Shown here piece by piece: positions 1 through 8,630 of a stretch of 64,000 bases of DNA (its first letter is position 1; each line of letters opens with the position of its first letter). The DNA comes from JAFEDN01 sp963712715. Its GTDB lineage: Bacteria > Pseudomonadota > Gammaproteobacteria > Coxiellales > Coxiellaceae. The stretch spans positions 186,001-250,000 of the forward strand of contig CAVQJI010000037.1 in assembly GCA_963712715.1 (NCBI GenBank). The letters run 5' to 3'. A program made the translations under genes and the position numbers. The notes under the pieces are model-generated. The model had not been told where the DNA came from. It made no database searches and saw only the letters and a program-made list of their open reading frames with translations.

Positions 1-3000
1 ACTGGATTTTTCGTATCGATTTAAGAATACCGATTTAACGGGGTTGTCCCGCTTTTCATCTCCATTTTCTAAAATTATTAACATTTCCTTCAATTGATCA
101 AAAGTAAAATCCCCGTTAGGCGGCGTGTCCAGACCATTGTGGGGAAGAGATTGAATGAAATTAGCCAGGCGCTTGAGTTTAGTGAAATTTTTATAGAGAG
201 TACTCTGTTTATCATCAGGATCTAATAGGATATTTTCGTACTGTTCCCACAATTGCTGAATCGATAAGGATTTCCGGCGGCCAGTCTGATCGGCAACCAG
301 GGTAGGATAATTTAATTTTGGCGTCACAATAATTAAACGGCCGGACAGAGATTGAGGCTCTGCCGCGTTGGGTAATTTTATTTGAGCGTTCTTATTAAAT
401 AAATTTTGTATGGCTGCATAAGCATAAAGAGATAATTCACCTTTTAAAATAACCGTTTTTCCTTTCATTAACGCCAGGGTAATCTCTGAAAGTTGGCAAT
501 GAAATTGGCAGTCCATACTTTTATCATCAATCTCGCAGGTGGCGCTGGCGAATAGTTCAGCACCCATACCTTTATCAATAAGATGATAAAGAGGTTTTGG
601 TTGAATAGTCCTCTGAAAGTGTTTCGCAATAAAATCAGGGTCTTCTGTTTCAAAGATAGTGGCGCCATTACCAAATAGCGCAAGCGGCTGGGTTGAAATT
701 TTCTTTTCAGGAACCTGCGTTAGATCGAGATAATCTATTTTGGATAGCTTTGCCCTTTCAATATGATGATGTAATTCGCATTCCTGGTCTTTATTTAAAG
801 CTTCAGTGGCAATAATCAATTTTTGGCGATTATTGTTTTGATTTAACCATCCGCCGGTGGTTTGGTAGCAATTGCTTTTATCAATGTAATAATCCTCTGT
901 CAATTGAGAAAAATTAGCTTTGGAAAGATAAAAAATATCCAAATCCTGCCTCAAACTCAGAGCAAAAAGTGAGGCCACCAAAGGATTTAAAAAACTAATT
1001 TTAGGAGATGCGGTGATCTCATTAATAATGCTTCGACGCCATTCCCATTGAAAATGATTGGGCAGGGTGGTTAATTCGCCGTTAACCATACTCTTTTTTT
1101 GTATCTGCCACACAGTGGCTTCATACTGGAAATTAGAATCTTCCTGGGGTGGGTTTTGAAAAATTATATGTTTTTTTTCCTTCGATAAATCCGCTGTTAG
1201 AATACCAGGCTGAAAAACCGGGCCCTTATTCGTAAAAAAAACCTTGCCTTTGGTTTCAGCGTCCCAACGACTGACATTATTGAATAAATCGATTTCAATT
1301 AAACCGTTTTCTGTGCTTTCATCATTGCTAAAAGGAATCTCGAATCGGGGTCTTTCGATACCGGAGGGCCAAATTAAATGCGGCGCTCTACGGGTTAAAG
1401 CCTGGCAAGCCTTTATTGTTTCATCACTGATTAAACAGATAACGGTTAATTTTTCATGCACGTGCTGTTCGCCAAATTTAGCAGGCTCATCCAACAAACT
1501 GGCGCATTTAAGCATTTCATTTTGACTGAATTCTTGCAAATTAATCATTAAAATGCCGCCGTTTTGCAGCACCTGGGTTAACAATCCTGGCGTCTCGGTT
1601 ATTTTTCCATTGGCGACATTAAATGTTTTGAGACCCTGAATCAATTGCTCGTAAGACTCTACATAATAAACGGAGCGCCGACCCGCATCATGATATACCG
1701 ATTGATAAATACCTCTGGATTCTTTAATAGAATTAACCTTTATAAATAATTTCGGTAGAGCGATTATTTTTGTTATCAAATAATTCAGGGTCTTTGATTC
1801 AGGAAAGGCAATGAAGGGTGACAATAATGAGTCATATTTTGCCCGGATACTACTGATTTTCGCCTTCTGGCGCGTTGTCTGCAAGAGTAATGGATTCCGA
1901 TGGGTAAGCTGGATATCATCGATCCGGGCGCCATCAAAATCATAAACGCAGACGTTCCCCCGTTCATCAATTATTTCAGCCGCCGCATGCAAAGAATTGC
2001 TGTATTCGCGCGCCTGTATTCCAATTAATTGACACAGGATCACAAACAGGAAACTGCGGTGCCGGCAGGCGCCTTTTTGTTGTTTAAAAATCTTTAAAAT
2101 GGGATCTATCTGGAAATTATTATCAAAATCATTTTCCTGGGTAAGCGGCTCATTTTTAAATTTCCTTAAATATTCCCGTAGTTTTTTTACAAATTCCTGT
2201 TTGAAAAGTTGATCGGAGTTATTTTGAATTAATTGTAATATGTTTAATATTTCTTTGAAAGATTCATTTTCTTGAGGAAGCCGCAGTTGTACATCTATGA
2301 AGTTATTGATAATTTGTTTCGCCTGCTCTGATATGACAGGAAAAACGATGTTTGAATTAACGGGTAAGCATTTCTCTTCAACAAGGTATTCGATACTGGC
2401 TTCAGGCGCTATCGGAACATGAAACTTAATAAAATAACGCTGGGTCTGATCACTATAAACTATTTTTTCAATGTCAGCGCTGCTGGCTGTTAACCTGATG
2501 ATACCATCATATGCATAACGCAGAGGTAGAGGCATCCAGCCTTCTTCATCGACCTGACAGGGCGAAGAGATATAATATTGTTTGGCAGTCATGGATTTTA
2601 AATCTGCCAACGAAATACTATCACTAATCTCTATTTTATTATCTAAAATTGGAATAGCCCGAGGATTCTCAGTGGATAAATTAATTTTTCCATCCGCCAT
2701 AACAACAGAATCATAAATATCCTGTCTTAGGGTTGCCAGATGTGGAATGTCTCCTTCAATTAAATTTCCTGATTTTGCGAAAAATAACTGCACGGGGCAA
2801 GAGATTTTAGTATCCGGGCTGGTATAGGTGAGTGAATCGATAGTTTTGTGTGGATGAAAAACTCGCTGCTGATGAATACCCACATTCTGTACCGGATTAT
2901 TTTCTTTAATTTCCTGTTGGTCTGGACTATTTGTTATATGCGAATGACATCCCGGCGGCAGTTTAGGCATGATGTTAAGATTTGTATTATACAGGGAAAC

Positions 3001-3932
3001 GCTTTTTAGACCTGTTTTAGTTAAATCTGGAATATTTTCTACCCTTGAATTTATGATATTAATACTTTCAAGAGCAGGAAATTTTGAAAAAATATAAGAT
3101 AAATCTATTGGAATGGTGCTCTCGATAATGATTAACTCTTTAATATGGGGAGAAATAATTTCACTTTCCAAAATATCACTTGAGAGCTTTAGTATAGAGA
3201 AAGTCTCTAAATTAATACAATTTTTCAAAAAAATTCTCGTGTTTAAATTATCATTTATTCCAAGAATTTTAATACGTTTGAAATTTTCTGTACTATAGCT
3301 TTTTAAATATTCATAATCATATTCACGAGAAACTTTTTCATAAATTAGCTGGTGAAACAGGACAAACCTTTGCTGATCATTATTTATTATTAAATTTTCT
3401 GTTAATCCAAAATTCAGACATAAAAAATGATAAGAATCTATAATGAACCAATTATTTGAATTTTCCCCTAAACGACGTAGAATCTTTGCTTCGGGTTCAG
3501 TGGAGTGAAGTGTTTTTGTTTCCAGGATGAAGTTCCCAGTAAAATTTTTAAAATCACTTAAATGATAAGCAATCGGTTTTCCGGTTTTATCATCTAATCC
3601 ATAAATTTCCTGGATACCATTTTCCCAAAGTGAATGGTATAACGGACTGGGAATCACCCATTTTGTTTTACCAGGAAAAACCAAAGCGGCGCTAAATATG
3701 ATTTTTTTAAAGGTAGTGCCTTGGTTATGCACCAGAGAATTGAATTTCCATCCCTTTGCATCCCTTAAATGTTTGTTAAAGTCAATCCCTGTACTGCCAA
3801 CGCCATTAGCGCTGTGATGTACCTTTTGTGCTGGTTCTGGAACGTAAAATATGGGAGAAACTTCAGATTTTTTTTTCTTAACGCATCCTGCCTGGGAATT
3901 CCATCTTCATATTTATTTTCATCTCTATTCAT
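1..3932 (-). CDS. Giant LRR / transglutaminase-like protein, left-truncated, start and body in different frames
   Basis: I do not recognise a named family. Read on the minus strand, one frame is free of stops from 3906 to the window edge (about 1300 codons), yet its first ATG lies near 2970. A well-placed start (ATG 3932, preceded by GGGTGG) opens the neighbouring frame and meets the large frame at an A9 tract (3868-3876). One extra A joins them as LRKKKSEVSP. Beyond the join, residues about 215-330 look like irregular leucine-rich repeats (for example FPALESINIINSRVENIP). Around residues 620-665 there is a transglutaminase-like triad: Cys in GACRHRS (codon 2065-2067), His in HAAAE (1987-1989) and Asp in YDFDGA (about 1933-1941). 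The rest is unassigned. No signal peptide or membrane segment is evident. Size, eukaryotic-like repeats and location beside icm genes suggest a Dot/Icm substrate (inference). The 3' end is outside the window. Confidence 0.75.
3868..3876 (-). other. A9 homopolymer at the frame junction of the giant gene
   Basis: Nine consecutive T on the plus strand are nine A in the mRNA of the gene starting at 3932. The start frame reads ...TTA AGA then A-codons and stops at 3765. The long frame begins exactly here. Reading the tract as ten A, or slipping back by one, links them. Poly(A) tracts of this length are known sites of RNA-polymerase slippage and of phase variation. A recent mutation or a homopolymer miscall would look the same. 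Confidence 0.7.
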
Positions 3933-4020
3933 ATTTATCCACCCGGATTTTTTCTGAAACAATAATTTATACAAAAAATATTAAGACAATATTAAATCAG
4001 GACGGATTTAACATATTCTG

Positions 4021-4094
4021 CTCTGTGCACGACATTTTTCACCTCTCCCCTTGTGGGAGAGGTCGACGCGTGAAGCGCGGCGGGTGAGGGGTTG
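4021..4094 (+). repeat. Palindromic intergenic repeat, copy 1 (CCTCTCCCCTTGTGGGAGAGG type)
   Basis: A short hairpin (CCTCTCCCC / GGGAGAGG) is preceded by GTGCACGACA. The same sequence in reverse orientation lies at 5576-5632, so the two copies flank the coiled-coil gene at 4123-5433. A related degenerate palindrome is at 46171-46205. This looks like a miniature, non-autonomous repeat. Confidence 0.6.
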
Positions 4095-4122
4095 AACGAC
4101 GCAGTTTCTTATCCCAGTTAGT

Positions 4123-5433
4123 TTAGGGGTGATAACTATTTTTGATCTGATTAATTTTTTCCTGTTCCTGCGCCAAATGTTCCTGGTGTATCGTTAACTT
4201 ACCTGAAATCGCTTTAAGCTGTATGACCGTTTCGGGGGTCGCCACGGTATTTTTATCGTTAAAGCCGCAGATCGGAATGACTAATTCAGCCAGTTGAGTT
4301 TGTAAATCCCGATTCAATTGCTGTTGGCGCTGTAACTGATGGTGGCTGGTAAATAAGGTTGCCCGAATGGAAGTAATTGATTTTTCATAAGTGCAGCGAT
4401 GGGAATTCATAGCCAGTAACTTTTCCCGCAGGAGCTGACCCTCTTCCTGCTGATTCAAACTTTTCTGCAAAGATTGCGTTTCCGATATTAAATGTAATAA
4501 CGGTTGACAGTGACTGGCGCAATGCGATTGCAAAGAATGGATGATGGCAGCCAGTGTCAGAGCAATGTGTTCTATTCTATTCGCGTGCGCCAGGTTAACC
4601 TGAGTTCGATGCTCAATGGCGAATTGTGCCTGCTGGATGATTTTCTGGCGATGATCTTTTATTTTTTGTTCTAACCGTTCAGCCCGGCTTTGCAAACTGG
4701 CTTTGGCTCTTTGAACCTCTTCAGCTACTTTCTCAGCCATCGGTTTTTGCCCCAATTCTTTTGCTAAAGCATAATAAACAATACGGGCATTGCCTTCACA
4801 CTGGATCTGATGATGAATATTTTCTTTTGAAAATCTTGCGTGAGTCATTTTCACATCATAAGGTCGCAATGGATAAGAAAACTGGGGAGAATTAGACCGA
4901 AAGGGAGCCATTACCTGAGATAGTGATGGTAATTCCCGGTCGAATGGAGCCGTTTCCTGGAGGGTCGTTTCCACGGTATTTTCTAAATTACTCAGAGATT
5001 CGTGTCGGGTTATGTACTCCTGGCGAATGGATTCATAACACTGGACCTGCTCATGAGTTAATACACCACGATGCCTGGCTTTATCTCCAATTTTTTGACG
5101 CACTGATTCTGTGACATTGGCGGTTGCAATCACATCATCGGCCTGACGCAACGCTATTCGAAGATCATCTTTATTTTTTGAAGCAGCTAATGCCGCTTGA
5201 CTTTGATTTAGTCGCCATTGCCAATCCGCCTCTCCCCATAAACATGCCGAATGCCGCAGCAGGAATAATATCTTTAAGGCGAACGCTTTGAGTATGGTCA
5301 GAGCATATATCCCGGAATTTTTATTAACGGCTTCCTTTAATAACGCTACTTCCAGTGCATTTAAATATAATAAATAATATTTCAATTCCAGTGACACCCC
5401 TGCCTTTTCACACAGTGTTTGTAAATATTTCAT
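4123..5433 (-). CDS. Coiled-coil protein of unknown function, 436 aa
   Basis: I do not recognise this protein. The ATG at 5433 follows a GAGGTTATCT ribosome site. The N-terminal 80 residues are Leu-rich (LKYYLLYLNALEVALLKEAV, then LLRHSACLW) and could be a helical bundle. From about residue 85 to the end it is dominated by charged, Gln-rich heptad-like helices, with long coiled coils about 230-290 and 310-430. There is no signal peptide or clear membrane span. It lies alone between two inverted repeat copies, upstream of and divergent from icmN. An effector or scaffold role is possible but is inference from location and coiled coils only. Confidence 0.7.
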   Translation of the reverse strand: MKYLQTLCEKAGVSLELKYYLLYLNALEVALLKEAVNKNSGIYALTILKAFALKILFLLRHSACLWGEADWQWRLNQSQAALAASKNKDDLRIALRQADDVIATANVTESVRQKIGDKARHRGVLTHEQVQCYESIRQEYITRHESLSNLENTVETTLQETAPFDRELPSLSQVMAPFRSNSPQFSYPLRPYDVKMTHARFSKENIHHQIQCEGNARIVYYALAKELGQKPMAEKVAEEVQRAKASLQSRAERLEQKIKDHRQKIIQQAQFAIEHRTQVNLAHANRIEHIALTLAAIIHSLQSHCASHCQPLLHLISETQSLQKSLNQQEEGQLLREKLLAMNSHRCTYEKSITSIRATLFTSHHQLQRQQQLNRDLQTQLAELVIPICGFNDKNTVATPETVIQLKAISGKLTIHQEHLAQEQEKINQIKNSYHP

Positions 5434-5575
5434 AGATAACCTCTTTGAATAGTAGGCAGGATAGAATAAAAAGAATCATCCATTCAACCCCGGGTTTTTT
5501 AGAGCATTAGTGTCAGATCCGAAATTGTATATTTCTCGTGACATTATCGCCAAAAATTCGTGAATGAGGTCAAAC

Positions 5576-5632
5576 TCCCTCTCCCCTTGTGGGAAAGGGT
5601 TGGGGAGAGGTGAAAATTGTCGTGTACAGAGG
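5576..5632 (-). repeat. Palindromic intergenic repeat, copy 2, inverted relative to copy 1
   Basis: The reverse complement (CTGTACACGACA, then TTTTCACCTCTCCCC) matches the repeat at 4021-4094 over most of its length. The CCCTCTCCCC...GGGGAGAGG arms form a hairpin. Confidence 0.6.
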
Positions 5633-5656
5633 TAGCCTCGCTATGACTGGTTTGAA

Positions 5657-5688
5657 TTAATGTTTCCTTAAGGTTTCGTTGCTAGAAT
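5657..5688 (+). promoter_or_regulatory. PmrA-type box and -10, distal site upstream of icmN
   Basis: TTAAT at 5657-5661 and CTTAAG at 5667-5672 are direct half-sites 11 bases apart, the geometry of PmrA (OmpR-family) boxes. Exactly 10 bases downstream is a -10-like TAGAAT (5683-5688). The same arrangement precedes each icmD. Transcription would start near 5695, about 150 bases before icmN. Confidence 0.6.
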
Positions 5689-5698
5689 CTTTAAAAAT

Positions 5699-5743
5699 CA
5701 ATTGCCTACTGAGCTTCTCCGACTCCTCATCTACGGGCAATTG
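5699..5743 (+). other. Hairpin between the two PmrA-type boxes; possible small RNA or leader
   Basis: CAATTGCC (5699-5706) pairs with GGCAATTG (5736-5743), with further inner TGAG/CTCA pairing. It begins a few bases after the start predicted from the distal box and ends before the second box. No T-rich terminator follows directly, so a discrete RNA is not established. Confidence 0.35.
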
Positions 5744-5772
5744 TACAAAAAGTACCCTTTCCGAACATATTT

Positions 5773-5804
5773 TTAATGCTCCCTTAAGGAAAATCTGTTA
5801 AATT
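5773..5804 (+). promoter_or_regulatory. PmrA-type box and -10, proximal icmN promoter
   Basis: TTAAT (5773-5777) and CTTAAG (5783-5788) are spaced 11 bases apart. A weak -10 (TAAATT, 5799-5804) lies 10 bases after the box, as at the icmD promoters. Predicted transcription start near 5811, about 40 bases before icmN. Confidence 0.6.
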
Positions 5805-5848
5805 AGTCATCTGTAAACATGAAAAATGAGTAAGGTAAAACAATTTAT

Positions 5849-6394
5849 ATGCGTAACTGTTTGAAAAATTTAATTTTGTTGGCGACGGTAAGCCTGGCGG
5901 CGGTCAATTTGGCCGGCTGTGCTGCGGATTTTGAGGCGGATCAGCCTAAATTGCAGATCACTGCCCCCCAGAATAACGCCCAAAAACAAAAATTATATGA
6001 CTATTTATTAAATGAACAGGGCATCAACGTGGTCAAAATCGGGGAAACCCGGACCATAGTGATTGCCAGCGACCGTTTGTTTACCGCGGATTCAGCGAAT
6101 CTGGATGCCGCTTATGCTAAAAATCTTAAAATCGTGGCGCAACTAATCAATACCGAAGACGCCACCAGCGTCGCAGTGACCGCTTATACCGATCAATCGG
6201 GTGATGTGGCGCGTGCTTTGACGGAAAAGCAAGCGCAGAAAATACTGAATTATTTACAAAAAAGCGGCGTGGATACCCGGCTGATTTATGCCAAAGGTTA
6301 CGGAGATTTATATCCGGTAACTCTGGACAAAGCCAAGGGCTATTTTAACCGGCGCATAGAAATTAAATTTCAAATCCATCAGGACCAGGTTTAA
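5849..6394 (+). CDS. icmN: IcmN/DotK-like OmpA-domain lipoprotein of the Dot/Icm system
   Basis: The 181-aa product begins with a lipoprotein signal peptide ending in the lipobox LAGC (Cys about residue 24), so it is expected in the outer membrane facing the periplasm. Residues about 65-178 resemble an OmpA-like peptidoglycan-binding domain: an FTADSANLD segment, then a conserved-looking VTAYTDQSGD and a terminal NRRIEIKF. DotK has this architecture in Legionella and is an accessory part of the outer-membrane core. It is the first gene of the icm block here, 5 bases before the next gene. The PmrA-type box at 5773 probably drives it. Confidence 0.85.
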   Translation: MRNCLKNLILLATVSLAAVNLAGCAADFEADQPKLQITAPQNNAQKQKLYDYLLNEQGINVVKIGETRTIVIASDRLFTADSANLDAAYAKNLKIVAQLINTEDATSVAVTAYTDQSGDVARALTEKQAQKILNYLQKSGVDTRLIYAKGYGDLYPVTLDKAKGYFNRRIEIKFQIHQDQV

Positions 6395-6399
6395 TTATT

Positions 6400-7017
6400 A
6401 TGAAATCATTATCGAACAAAATCGAACAGCAAAAAAATTATGAGTACCGCGATAGCTTTCGCTGGGTGCTGACAGGACTGGTCGCCATGATGATCCTCTG
6501 CGCGATTTTAACCGCCGGTGTGGGTTACAAGGCGATTTTCCCCGGCCAGGCAAAGTATTACGGTTCCATGACCACCGGCGAAGTGATTCCATTGCCATCG
6601 CTGAACGAACCCGTGGTGACGAATAAGTACATATTGGAGTGGGCGACTTTAGCGACTCGCGCCGCGCTGAACCTGGATTTCGTGAATTACTCTAAACAAT
6701 TAAAAGCAGCTTCGGTTTATTTTACCAGCAGCGGCTGGAGCGCTTTTTCAGACGCACTGGATAAATCGGAGCTATTAAAAACGGTGCAAAGTAAAAAACT
6801 ATTGATGAGCGCCGTCGTACCGGCGACGCCGGTGATCCGGTTTAACGGCATGGTCCATGGCCGTTATATCTGGCGGATTTCGATGCCGGTACTGGTTACT
6901 TTCGGCAGCGCCAGTGATGAACGTCAGCGGAGAATGAATGTGACCCTGATCGTATCCCGCGTGCCGGTTTTAGATACCCCCGAAGGTATCCAGATTACAG
7001 ATTTTGAGGCTAAATAA
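6400..7017 (+). CDS. icmM: IcmL/DotI-family protein in the icmM (dotJ) position
   Basis: 205 aa. A cytoplasmic N-terminus with YEYRDSFRWVL leads into a single membrane span (residues about 24-48) and a periplasmic domain of about 150 residues parallel to that of the next gene (EWATLATRAALNLDFVNYSKQL versus QWTADAIRQTFSQDFMHWSDQL). DotI and DotJ are paralogous inner-membrane subunits of the Dot/Icm core. In Legionella DotJ (IcmM) is short, about 94 residues, and lacks most of the periplasmic part; here the protein is full-length, so icmL.1 would be an alternative name. It ends two bases before the icmL start. Confidence 0.85.
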   Translation: MKSLSNKIEQQKNYEYRDSFRWVLTGLVAMMILCAILTAGVGYKAIFPGQAKYYGSMTTGEVIPLPSLNEPVVTNKYILEWATLATRAALNLDFVNYSKQLKAASVYFTSSGWSAFSDALDKSELLKTVQSKKLLMSAVVPATPVIRFNGMVHGRYIWRISMPVLVTFGSASDERQRRMNVTLIVSRVPVLDTPEGIQITDFEAK

Positions 7018-7018
7018 C

Positions 7019-7657
7019 ATGAAAAATGACGCATTAACATTCGTATTGCTGCGCAACGTATTTTATCGCGATAGCTACCGCTGGGCGGTATTGGCTTTAT
7101 TTATACTGCTGATTGTTAATTGTGGATTAGCCGGAATACTGTTTTATCAATTTAAAAATCCGCCGCAACCGCAATATTTTGCGATGCTGCCGGACGGCAG
7201 AATCATTAAGAACTATGGATTAGACGACCCGGTATTTCCGGATGACCAGGTTTTGCAATGGACCGCCGACGCGATACGCCAAACATTCAGCCAGGATTTC
7301 ATGCATTGGTCGGACCAGTTGCAAACCGCTTCCAACAAGTTCACCGCACCGGGCTGGCGAGAATTTCTCAAGGCGCTGAAAAGCAGTAATAACCTGGAGA
7401 CGCTCACCAAATTGAAAATGGTCTCCAACGCTGAAATAACCGGCGCACCCCGTTTAATGCAAAAAGCGGTACTGGGCGGCCATTTTGTGTGGAAAGTGCA
7501 GCTGCCGATTTTAGTCACATTAACCAATGGCACACAGGTCATCCCTTTGCCGATGGACGTGACGGTGATCGTGGTCAGGACGCCGGTAGAAGAAAATCCG
7601 GAAAGAATCGCAATAAACAATTTCTTGCCTGTGGTGCAGAAGTCGCAGATACAGTAA
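7019..7657 (+). CDS. icmL: IcmL/DotI, inner-membrane core protein of Dot/Icm
   Basis: 212 aa from ATG 7019, chosen over the upstream in-frame start at 7004 because GAGG lies at the correct distance and the previous gene ends at 7017. VFYRDSYRWAVL precedes a membrane span (about residues 20-43), followed by the periplasmic DotI domain ending VIVVRTPVEENPERIAINNF. DotI forms an inner-membrane subcomplex with DotJ. Its order between icmM and icmK matches Legionella and Coxiella. Confidence 0.9.
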   Translation: MKNDALTFVLLRNVFYRDSYRWAVLALFILLIVNCGLAGILFYQFKNPPQPQYFAMLPDGRIIKNYGLDDPVFPDDQVLQWTADAIRQTFSQDFMHWSDQLQTASNKFTAPGWREFLKALKSSNNLETLTKLKMVSNAEITGAPRLMQKAVLGGHFVWKVQLPILVTLTNGTQVIPLPMDVTVIVVRTPVEENPERIAINNFLPVVQKSQIQ

Positions 7658-7682
7658 TCGGTTGACGAGAGGTAATAAAAGA

Positions 7683-8627
7683 ATGAAAAAAATAATAACG
7701 ATGTTGATGACAGGCTTGACTGTCGTGAGTTTCAGCGCCCTGGCGGCCTCTCCGAATGATCAGGACATGGCGGCCTTATTTGGCGCGAGTGCGGCGCCAA
7801 AGCAACCGGTTCCTGTTCAGGCGCAGCCAACTGCTCCGTCCAGCAGCCTGGGCGAATCCGACGTCAGCCAGGAAGCGTTTGCAAAAACCGCCCGGCAAAT
7901 GATGCCGTTGACCCCTGATCAGATTAAAACCCTGCGGTATTTGTTCGACCAAAGCCAAAAGGCGGCGGCATCGGATCCCGGCGACAAACCGCCGAAACCG
8001 ACGTCCAGTTCCGTGATGGTGAATCTCTCACCCGGCTCGGCGCCTCCCATCGTCCGTCTGCGCGCGGGCTATGTGACTTCCCTGGTATTTTTAGATTCCA
8101 CCGGCACGCCCTGGCCCATTCAGGCTTATGATTTAGGCAATCCGAAAAGTTTTAATATCCGTTGGGACCAAAAAAGCAATACGTTAATGGTACAGGCCAT
8201 GGACGCTTATCAGGGCGGTAACCTGGCGGTGATGTTAAAAGATCATAACACTCCGGTCATGATTACCTTAATGCCTGGTCAGCAGGAAGTGGATTACCGG
8301 GTTGATTTACGGATACCCGGATTAGGGCCGAATGCCGCGCCCAGTGTCAACGGCTTACCCGACACTGGCAATTCACAACTCTTGAGCTTCCTCGACGGCG
8401 TGCCGCCGGCAGGCAGTCAGGAATTGATGGTCAGCGGCGGCGCCTGTCAGGCCTGGATATCGGGAGACCGTTTAGTGTTACGGACGCAGTTAACCGTGTT
8501 ATCGCCAAGCTGGTTATCGACCATGCGCAGCCCCGACGGCACCAATGTGTATGAGATGATGAAAGCGCCCGTCGTCCTGGCTTCCGCGCGCGGCAGAATA
8601 GTTCAATTAAATATTAAAGGGTTATAA
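7683..8627 (+). CDS. icmK: IcmK/DotH, outer-membrane core complex protein
   Basis: 314 aa from ATG 7683; a GAGGTAAT ribosome site favours it over the in-frame TTG at 7662. A signal peptide (MKKIITMLMTGLTVVSFSALA) directs export. A Pro/Ala/Gln-rich linker precedes a conserved C-terminal half beginning near SSVMVNLSPGSAPPIVRLRA and containing the VirB9-like region with MLKDHNTPVMITLMPGQ. DotH forms the Dot/Icm outer-membrane core with DotC, DotD, DotG and DotF. It is followed directly by icmE. Confidence 0.92.
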   Translation: MKKIITMLMTGLTVVSFSALAASPNDQDMAALFGASAAPKQPVPVQAQPTAPSSSLGESDVSQEAFAKTARQMMPLTPDQIKTLRYLFDQSQKAAASDPGDKPPKPTSSSVMVNLSPGSAPPIVRLRAGYVTSLVFLDSTGTPWPIQAYDLGNPKSFNIRWDQKSNTLMVQAMDAYQGGNLAVMLKDHNTPVMITLMPGQQEVDYRVDLRIPGLGPNAAPSVNGLPDTGNSQLLSFLDGVPPAGSQELMVSGGACQAWISGDRLVLRTQLTVLSPSWLSTMRSPDGTNVYEMMKAPVVLASARGRIVQLNIKGL

Positions 8628-8630
8628 GTG

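Noticed and set aside
3765..3974. A separate 69-residue gene on the minus strand
   Set aside because: Its first part is better explained as the displaced start of the giant gene and its last part is out of frame with the conserved sequence; the ribosome site is at the inner ATG 3932.
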